DNA of 17,783 bases from positions 1 through 17,783 of the forward strand of contig JAYVYD010000312.1 of NCBI GenBank assembly GCA_043784605.1, written 5' to 3'. This document shows positions 12,874 through 17,783 of this stretch, one piece after another. Source of the stretch: JANYHY01 sp043784605. Its GTDB lineage: Bacteria; Myxococcota_A; Polyangia; Polyangiales; Polyangiaceae. Under the pieces are notes generated by a model, which was given only the letters and a program-made list of their open reading frames with translations, ran no database searches and was not told the origin of the DNA. Both the position numbers and the translations under genes were made by a program. Every line of letters begins with the position of its first letter. Position 1 is the stretch's first letter.

Positions 12874-13770
12874 TCAGGGGGACTTTGCGAAGATCATGAC
12901 GAAGCCGTGATCGCGCGGGTGAAACAGCGTCACCTTGTCAGTCCCCTTGCACGCCTCCCAATCGCCGTACCACTCCTGCTTCTTCCAGTTGTCGGTCGGC
13001 GCGATGAACTCGGGTACGTAGAGGTCGAGCTCGACGTAGCGGTCGTGTGTGTAGGTGGCGAGCTCGGGGCCGAAGGCCCATGCCGCGAGCTCCGGCGGCG
13101 GAGCGAGATCGTTGTGGATCGCCCCGCCGTAGCTCAAGACCAGCTTCGAGGAGTCCGACGCAGACTTGCCGTCACGCTCGCGCAGGGCCTCCAGCTTCGT
13201 CAACGTGAGGCGCCTGATGGTGCGTAGAGAGAGGTCGATCGCGTCTGCGCCGGCGTCGGCAATCGCCTGGAGATCGTCGCAAGTCGGGCGGAGCAGGTCG
13301 GGGACGATGCCGAGGGCGCGCGCTGCTTCGCCCATTTTTGCGTACTCGTTCTGATCGCTCTCGGCTTGCTTGCCGGTCACGACCTTCTGTTGGTCCTTCA
13401 CGAAGGCGGTGGTCTTGTTGCATCCGCTCGGTGGATTCATCAACTCCACCAGCAGGTCGCTCGCCTTGCCCTTGAGCTCGGGCAACAGTTGAACAGTCAT
13501 CCGCTTTGCGCTCGACGCGACGGTCGCCCCCTTCTGCGCGTGCGCCTCTCCGATCGCGAGGACGAGCGGCTTGTCCTCTAGGATCGCGGCAAGCGCCGCT
13601 TGCGGCGTGTCGAAGCGGCCGCACTCCATGCTCGCGCCGTCGCAAGGAGCGCCTCCGCGAAACCCCTTAGCGACGATGGCGGGCGGCGCCGCGTCGATTG
13701 CGGGCGTGTCTGTCTTTCGTCCGCAAGCGAGCGACGTCACCACGCAGAACACGACGAGAGGGCGATTCAC
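12874..13770 (-). CDS. Putative lipoprotein with ChaN/EreA-like motifs
   Basis: A 298-residue exported protein. The signal peptide ends in SLAC, so C16 is probably lipidated. The body has GEAH at 74-77 in LVLAIGEAHAQ, an acidic E109 in LLVELMNPP, and GGAIH at 215-219 in LVLSYGGAIHND. A Gly-Glu-x-His near the start and a Gly-x-x-His late, each after a hydrophobic strand, are the signature of the EreA/ChaN/TIKI superfamily, whose members include erythromycin esterases, haem-binding ChaN and metalloproteases. Which branch this is cannot be told. C43, C50, C117, C164 and C274 may form disulfides. It starts at GTG 13770 with only a weak ribosome site, is divergent from serA over 53 bases and convergent with the propeller-like lipoprotein gene. 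The function is unknown. Confidence 0.75.
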   Translation of the reverse strand: MNRPLVVFCVVTSLACGRKTDTPAIDAAPPAIVAKGFRGGAPCDGASMECGRFDTPQAALAAILEDKPLVLAIGEAHAQKGATVASSAKRMTVQLLPELKGKASDLLVELMNPPSGCNKTTAFVKDQQKVVTGKQAESDQNEYAKMGEAARALGIVPDLLRPTCDDLQAIADAGADAIDLSLRTIRRLTLTKLEALRERDGKSASDSSKLVLSYGGAIHNDLAPPPELAAWAFGPELATYTHDRYVELDLYVPEFIAPTDNWKKQEWYGDWEACKGTDKVTLFHPRDHGFVMIFAKSP

Positions 13771-13823
13771 GCAGACAGCTTACCGCTTGCGCTCGGGTTG
13801 ACCGTGCCCTACTTGCCTCGCCC

Positions 13824-15050
13824 ATGGCGGTACGGAAGAAGGCACTCCTCGTCGAGAACATCCACCCAAGCGCCATCGCGCTCTTGACGCAAGCCGGGTT
13901 CGACGTCGAGACGATGAAGACGGCGCTGAAGGCAGACGAGATGGCCTCCAGACTCGCCGGCGTGCACCTCCTCGGGATCCGCAGCAAGACGCAGGTCAGC
14001 CGCGAAGCGCTCGCGTCCGCCAAGGACTTGATCGGCCTCGGGTGCTTCTGCATCGGCACCAACCAGGTCGACCTCGACGGCGCGAACGGCCTCGGAATCC
14101 CCGTATTCAACGCGCCATTTTCCAACACGCGCAGCGTCGCGGAGCTCATCATCGCCGAGGTCGTCGCGCTCTCCAGGCAGCTCGGTGATCGCTCGCGAGA
14201 GGTGCACGAGGGCAAGTGGCGGAAGGTGAGCGCGGGTTGCTTCGAGGTGCGCGGCAAGACGCTGGGCATCGTCGGCTACGGTCACATCGGCTCGCAGGTC
14301 GGCGTGCTCGCCGAAGCGATGGGACTGCGCGTCGTGTTCTTCGACATCGCGACGAAGCTCCCGATGGGAAACAACCGATCACTCTCCTCGCTCGCGGAGT
14401 TACTCGAGACGAGCGACTTCATCACGCTGCACGTGCCCGCCACCGCCGAGACCACTCGCATGATCGGCCAAGCCGAGCTCTCGCGTATGAAGCCAGGCGG
14501 TTACCTCTTGAACGCGAGCCGTGGCACCGTGGTGGACGTGAGCGCTCTCGCAGACGCGATCAAATCCGGCCACGTTGCCGGCGCCGCGGTGGACGTCTAT
14601 CCGGAAGAGCCCGAGGGCGCGAGCGACGAGTTCGTCTCCCCGCTGTGTGGTCTGCCCAACGTGATCCTCACTCCTCACATCGGCGGCTCCACGGAGGAGG
14701 CGCAGGAGATGATCGGGCGTGAGGTCGCGACGAGCCTCGTGAAGCTCACGGCAAGCGGCACGACGACTTCGTCCGTGAACTTCCCGGTCGTCGAGAACCC
14801 GATGAGCCGTGGCATGCTGCGTGTGCTGAACGTGCACCGAAACGTGCCCGGAGTGCTCGGCGACGTGAACCGCATCGTGAGCGCGCGCGGCGGCAACATC
14901 CGCGGACAGGTGCTCGCGACCGACGCGAACATTGGCTACCTCGTGATGGACCTCGAGCTGCCCCCGACCGGCGAGAGCGACGCCGTCGCGCACGCGGTCG
15001 CAGACGACATCGCCAAGCTGAAGACCAACATTCGAACGCGAACGGTCTGA
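13824..15050 (+). CDS. serA: D-3-phosphoglycerate dehydrogenase with ACT domain
   Basis: A 408-residue enzyme, close to E. coli SerA (410). It oxidises 3-phosphoglycerate to 3-phosphohydroxypyruvate with NAD, the first step of serine synthesis in the cytoplasm. The NAD-binding motif is GYGHIG at 151-156. The catalytic residues are R233 (NASRGT), E262 (PEEPEG) and H285 (TPHIGGST), a constant offset from E. coli R240, E269 and H292. The C-terminal ACT domain spans about 333-408, and N340 and N358 match the asparagines that bind the feedback inhibitor L-serine, so serine inhibition is expected. The ATG at 13824 begins the conserved domain directly, though no strong Shine-Dalgarno precedes it. 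It is divergent from a lipoprotein gene, and a long inverted repeat follows its stop by five bases. Confidence 0.96.
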   Translation: MAVRKKALLVENIHPSAIALLTQAGFDVETMKTALKADEMASRLAGVHLLGIRSKTQVSREALASAKDLIGLGCFCIGTNQVDLDGANGLGIPVFNAPFSNTRSVAELIIAEVVALSRQLGDRSREVHEGKWRKVSAGCFEVRGKTLGIVGYGHIGSQVGVLAEAMGLRVVFFDIATKLPMGNNRSLSSLAELLETSDFITLHVPATAETTRMIGQAELSRMKPGGYLLNASRGTVVDVSALADAIKSGHVAGAAVDVYPEEPEGASDEFVSPLCGLPNVILTPHIGGSTEEAQEMIGREVATSLVKLTASGTTTSSVNFPVVENPMSRGMLRVLNVHRNVPGVLGDVNRIVSARGGNIRGQVLATDANIGYLVMDLELPPTGESDAVAHAVADDIAKLKTNIRTRTV

Positions 15051-15055
15051 CCTCT

Positions 15056-15166
15056 CCCAGAATTCTCACAGGAAGACGGGAAGACGGGAAGCGAGAGAGA
15101 TTTCTGGCCGCGGATCCGACCCCCCAAAATCTTCCCGTCTTCACGCCTTCCTGTGACAATTCAGGG
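15056..15166. repeat. Long imperfect inverted repeat (36-base arms), REP/MITE-like or terminator
   Basis: The arms are 15056-15091 and 15131-15166. They match at 32 of 36 positions when one is reverse complemented, and enclose a 39-base spacer. The left arm begins CCCAGAATTCTCACAGG and has two tandem AAGACGGG units; the right arm mirrors it, with one unit altered. It fills most of the space between serA and the FHA-GGDEF gene, starting five bases after the serA stop. The transcript could fold into a long stem and act as a terminator or a 3'-end stabiliser. Size, symmetry and internal tandem units resemble dispersed REP-type or MITE elements. No target-site duplication is obvious and no second copy was seen in the window. 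Confidence 0.8.
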
Positions 15167-15241
15167 TTCCGTCAACGGTCTCGCGGAGGGTGAGACTGCT
15201 TGGAGCTTGACGAAGCGCGACGGCATCGAAAGCATGTAGAG

Positions 15242-16123
15242 ATGACGGAGGTGAAGACGTTCGTGGGCGGCGGTGGCCTGGCGAAAAGGACACGCGCTGT
15301 TCTCACGGTGCTCTCCGGCTCCGAGGCGGGCCGAGTGCTCCCGCTCTCGCTCACGTCGCAAGCTACGTTCGGGCGCGATGAAGGGTGCACGTACTCGTTC
15401 GCGGACGTCAGCCTCTCGCGTGTCCACGCGCAGATCGTCTTCGTCGCGGGCGAGTACATGCTCAAGGACGAGGGGTCGACGAACGGCTCGTTCATCGATG
15501 ACCATCGCGTCGCGAGGGTCGGACGAATGCATGACGGCTGCCGCTTGCAGCTCGGCAACTCTCTATCGTTCCGCTTCTCGCTCGCGACCGAGGAAGAGGA
15601 GGAGGCGCTTCGGCGTGTCTTCGAGGCCGCGATGACGGACGGCCTCACCGGGCTGTTCAATCGCAAGCACACCGACGAGCGACTCGCCGCCGAGCTCGCG
15701 TTCGCCGTGCGCCATGGGACACCACTCTCGGTCGTGTTGGTCGACGTGGACTTCTTCAAGCGCGTCAACGACACGCATGGTCACCCCGCAGGCGACGCCG
15801 TGCTGCGCGCGGTCTCGCGCGCGATGGCGCAGCAGCTCCGAACCGAAGACGTGCTCGGCCGCTACGGCGGCGAAGAGTTCCTGGTCGTGGCACGCGGCAC
15901 GGGGAAGGACGAAGGCATGCGGATCGCAGAGCGTCTCCGTGCCAACATCGCCGCGAACCCGATCATCTTCGAAGGGATCACCATCCCCGTGACCGCCAGC
16001 TTCGGTGTCGCCTCGGTCTCGTGCTGCGCGGCCCCCGCGACCCGCGAGGCGCTGGTCGCACTCGCAGACGAGCGCCTCTATCGCGCGAAGGAGACCGGTC
16101 GCGACCGAGTCGTGGGCGCCTGA
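15242..16123 (+). CDS. Diguanylate cyclase with N-terminal FHA domain
   Basis: A 293-residue cytoplasmic signalling protein. The FHA domain is at about 20-112, with GRDEG (44-48), SRVHAQ (59-64) and GSTNGSF (78-84), the residues that bind phosphothreonine. The GGDEF domain is at about 126-292. It has D133 in TDGLTGLFNR, the metal residues in DVDFFKRVND (168-177) and active-site GGEEF (209-213). The product-binding I-site R200-T-E-D203 lies five residues before it. It should make c-di-GMP from two GTP, with feedback inhibition, and be switched by a phosphorylated protein, plausibly a Ser/Thr kinase target. ATG 15242 was preferred over TTG 15200 because the FHA fold needs no more N-terminus. 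A Cys-rich lipoprotein gene follows one base after the stop. Confidence 0.93.
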   Translation: MTEVKTFVGGGGLAKRTRAVLTVLSGSEAGRVLPLSLTSQATFGRDEGCTYSFADVSLSRVHAQIVFVAGEYMLKDEGSTNGSFIDDHRVARVGRMHDGCRLQLGNSLSFRFSLATEEEEEALRRVFEAAMTDGLTGLFNRKHTDERLAAELAFAVRHGTPLSVVLVDVDFFKRVNDTHGHPAGDAVLRAVSRAMAQQLRTEDVLGRYGGEEFLVVARGTGKDEGMRIAERLRANIAANPIIFEGITIPVTASFGVASVSCCAAPATREALVALADERLYRAKETGRDRVVGA

Positions 16124-16124
16124 A

Positions 16125-16451
16125 GTGCGTGGGCCGCTCCTCTTCTTCGCGCTCGGGATCGGCGCCGTTTGGGCTTGCTCGAGCAAGCCCGCGTATCCGA
16201 AGTGCGCGAGTGACCAAGACTGCGCGGCGCTCGGCAAGCACGACTACTGCCTCGTTGGCGCATGCGTCTATTGCCGCACGGCGATCGACTGCGGCGACCG
16301 CGAGATGTGCCGCGCGGGTGCGTGCTCGCCCGATCCCAACCTCCAGCTGAAGGACGGCGGCGACGACGCGGAGCCGGACGCGCCCGAGATCGTGGATGAG
16401 TCGATTGTGCCCCGGCGGCGCAACAGCATTCGCATCCAAGACATGGAGTAG
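16125..16451 (+). CDS. Small Cys-rich lipoprotein
   Basis: A 108-residue exported protein beginning at GTG 16125, one base after the diguanylate cyclase stop. The signal peptide ends in VWAC, so C18 is the likely lipid site. The mature part has eight more cysteines (27, 33, 42, 47, 50, 56, 62, 67), spaced like the repeated C-x5-C and C-x2-C patterns of the disulfide-rich lipoproteins common in myxobacteria. The tail (70-96) is acidic, with Asp-, Glu- and Pro-rich sequence, and the last residues are basic then acidic. No enzymatic motif is seen. Co-transcription with the FHA-GGDEF gene is likely, but a functional link is only inferred. A longer frame extending upstream to 16005 is a shadow of the cyclase gene. 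Confidence 0.75.
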   Translation: MRGPLLFFALGIGAVWACSSKPAYPKCASDQDCAALGKHDYCLVGACVYCRTAIDCGDREMCRAGACSPDPNLQLKDGGDDAEPDAPEIVDESIVPRRRNSIRIQDME

Positions 16452-16463
16452 CGCTCGAAAGCA

Positions 16464-16492
16464 TTGGACCGCGGGGGGCTCTCGGGTAGATA
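16464..16492 (+). promoter_or_regulatory. Weak promoter-like pair before argC
   Basis: TTGGAC (16464-16469) and TAGATA (16487-16492) are 17 bases apart, and transcription from them would start at or very near the GTG of argC. Each box matches the sigma-70 consensus at only three of six places, so this is tentative. Confidence 0.2.
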
Positions 16493-16498
16493 GCGCAC

Positions 16499-17536
16499 GT
16501 GACGACGCGCGTCGGGATCGTTGGAGCGAGCGGCTACTCGGGAGCGACACTCGCTCGCCTCGTGGCGTCGCACCCACGCTGCAAGCTCGTGTTCGTGACG
16601 AGCGATCGCTACGCCTCGGAGCACGCCCGCGATCGACTCGGCGGCTTCTTCGATCGCAGGCTGACGTTCTCACCCAACGACGCGGCGATGGACGAGGCGT
16701 CGAAAGCCGACGTGGTCTTCCTCGCGACGAGCGCTGACGTCTCCGCGACGCTCGCGCCGCAGCTCGCCTCTCTCGGTAAGCTCACGATCGATCTCTCGGG
16801 CGCGTTCCGCCTCACCACCGCGCAGTACCCCGAGTGGTACGGCTTCACGCACCCGGCTCCCGATCGCTTGGAGACTGCATTTTACAGCCTTCCGGAGGTG
16901 TTCGGCGCACCGCCCGACGACACCGCGCTCATCTCGAACCCCGGCTGCTACGCCACCGCGACGATCATTGCGCTCTCGCCGGTGCTGGCGGAAGACCTCG
17001 TCGACCCGATCGGAATCGTCGTGGACGGCAAGAGCGGAGCGAGCGGAGCCGGGCGCCAGAGCAAAGAGCCGTACTCCTTCGTCGAGGTGAACGAAGACGT
17101 GCGCGCGTACAGGCCGCTCACGCATCAGCACACGCCAGAGATCCTGCGCGCGCTCGGGAGGCGCGCCAAGGTCGCGCCGACGAGCTTCGCGTTCGTGCCG
17201 CACCTGCTGCCGATCTCGCGAGGCATCCTCGTCACTTGCTATGCGCGCGTACGCCCAGGTGTGGACTCGGTGCGACTCGAAAAGTGCCTGAGATCAGCCT
17301 ACGGCGAGACCGCGTTCGTGCGGGTGACGGACCCATCGAACGTCACGATCCATGCGGCGGCGGGCACCAACCTCGCGTACGTCGGGGGAACCGTGCGAGA
17401 CGGGATGGCGGTGATCGTCTGCTCGATCGACAACCTGCTGAAGGGCGCCGCTGGGCAGGCGGTGCAGAACATGAACCTCGCGCTCGGCTTGGATGAGACG
17501 CTCGCGCTCGCGTCTCTCTCTCGCTTGTGGCCGTGA
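16499..17536 (+). CDS. argC: N-acetyl-gamma-glutamyl-phosphate reductase
   Basis: A 345-residue enzyme of normal length for the bacterial ArgC family. It reduces N-acetyl-glutamyl-phosphate with NADPH to the semialdehyde, the third step of arginine synthesis. The NADP-binding GASGYSG is at 9-15. The catalytic cysteine is C150 in SNPGCYAT, which forms the thioester intermediate. The conserved His is in THQHTPEI (208-215), GKSGASGAG (177-185) is the substrate loop, and DNLLKGAAGQAVQN closes the active site. The start is GTG 16499; no clear Shine-Dalgarno precedes it, and a weak promoter-like pair lies just upstream. argJ begins 24 bases after the stop, which supports an arginine operon reading rightward. 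Confidence 0.97.
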   Translation: MTTRVGIVGASGYSGATLARLVASHPRCKLVFVTSDRYASEHARDRLGGFFDRRLTFSPNDAAMDEASKADVVFLATSADVSATLAPQLASLGKLTIDLSGAFRLTTAQYPEWYGFTHPAPDRLETAFYSLPEVFGAPPDDTALISNPGCYATATIIALSPVLAEDLVDPIGIVVDGKSGASGAGRQSKEPYSFVEVNEDVRAYRPLTHQHTPEILRALGRRAKVAPTSFAFVPHLLPISRGILVTCYARVRPGVDSVRLEKCLRSAYGETAFVRVTDPSNVTIHAAAGTNLAYVGGTVRDGMAVIVCSIDNLLKGAAGQAVQNMNLALGLDETLALASLSRLWP

Positions 17537-17551
17537 CGCTATAGAGTGGTT

Positions 17552-17557
17552 GGAGAG
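17552..17557 (+). promoter_or_regulatory. Ribosome binding site for argJ
   Basis: GGAGAG sits a few bases before ATG 17561 (five from GGAG). It favours that ATG over the in-frame GTG at 17546. Confidence 0.6.
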
Positions 17558-17560
17558 CTC

Positions 17561-17783
17561 ATGGAGAACGTCCCGCGAGGGTTTCGCTACGCCGGCATCA
17601 ACGCCGGAATCAAGGCCGCTCGTAAGGACATGGCGCTCGTTCTCGCGGACGTGCCATGCGTCGCTGCTGGCTGTTTTACGGTGAATCGCGCACGTGCGGC
17701 TCCCGTCAACGACGCGGCGTCGCGCCTCCCTGCAGACGGCATTCGCGCCATCGTCACAAATAGCGGCAACGCGAACGCGCTGA
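17561..17783 (+). CDS. argJ: Glutamate N-acetyltransferase / acetylornithine acetyltransferase, N-terminal part
   Basis: The first 74 codons of a gene cut by the window end. GFRYAGINAGIK followed by KDMALVLAD, the CFT-VNRARAAPV segment and TNSGNANAL are characteristic of ArgJ, whose GNANA-type motif forms part of the oxyanion hole. ArgJ moves the acetyl group from acetylornithine to glutamate and so recycles it in arginine synthesis. The autocleavage site (about residue 190-200 in the family) is beyond the window, so mono- or bifunctionality cannot be judged. ATG 17561 has GGAG five bases upstream. It follows argC by 24 bases, as in many bacterial arginine operons. Confidence 0.93.
   Translation, partial: MENVPRGFRYAGINAGIKAARKDMALVLADVPCVAAGCFTVNRARAAPVNDAASRLPADGIRAIVTNSGNANAL

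Noticed and set aside
13798..13803. TTGACC as a -35 box for serA
   Set aside because: A -10 box at normal spacing would fall on the serA start codon, and no such box is present.
15073..15091. Tandem AAGACGGG units considered as a CRISPR or VNTR
   Set aside because: Only two adjacent copies and no spacers; they belong to the arm of the inverted repeat.

Overview
This 17.8 kb window comes from a GC-rich bacterial chromosome. The gene content suggests a myxobacterium or relative (Myxococcota, probably Polyangiales-like): a membrane-anchored Ser/Thr kinase with a disordered tail, an FHA-GGDEF fusion, several lipoproteins including a Cys-rich one, and an alkyl-DHAP-synthase-like enzyme. The taxonomic call is an inference from gene types. 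There is no rRNA, CRISPR array, insertion sequence or prophage gene. No gap without a gene exceeds about 130 bases. GTG and TTG starts are frequent, and several genes overlap by the four bases GTGA.

Left block (1-6358, all minus strand). Read in transcription order, a Ser/Thr kinase, a signal-peptide TPR-like membrane protein, a DUF2505 protein, a stand-alone homocysteine S-methyltransferase and a lipoprotein are packed with gaps of 29, 2 and 4 bases and one 4-base overlap. They look like one operon. Downstream lie a CAU-anticodon tRNA and a coiled-coil/zinc-ribbon protein.

Middle block (6359-11144). Divergent from the kinase is an alkylglycerone-phosphate-synthase-like FAD enzyme (ether-lipid type), translationally coupled to a small protein that resembles only the second half of a PCMH-type FAD domain. 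A HIT protein and a citrate-synthase-family protein face this pair on the minus strand. A second citrate-synthase-family protein, with an N-terminal helix-turn-helix, is divergent across a 41-base gap next to a perfect 12-base palindrome. This suggests a self-regulated metabolic enzyme pair.

Right block (11145-17783). A propeller-like lipoprotein faces a lipoprotein with GEAH/GGAIH motifs (ChaN/EreA-like fold suspected), with a hairpin between them. Then come serA (serine synthesis, ACT domain with both serine-binding Asn), a striking 36-base imperfect inverted repeat, an FHA-GGDEF diguanylate cyclase followed one base later by a Cys-rich lipoprotein, and the arginine genes argC and argJ (argJ cut by the window end).

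Most of the window is ordinary housekeeping plus lineage-specific envelope and signalling genes. The points most worth a second look are the long inverted repeat after serA, the divergent citrate synthase pair with its palindrome, and the half-domain partner of the AGPS-like enzyme.
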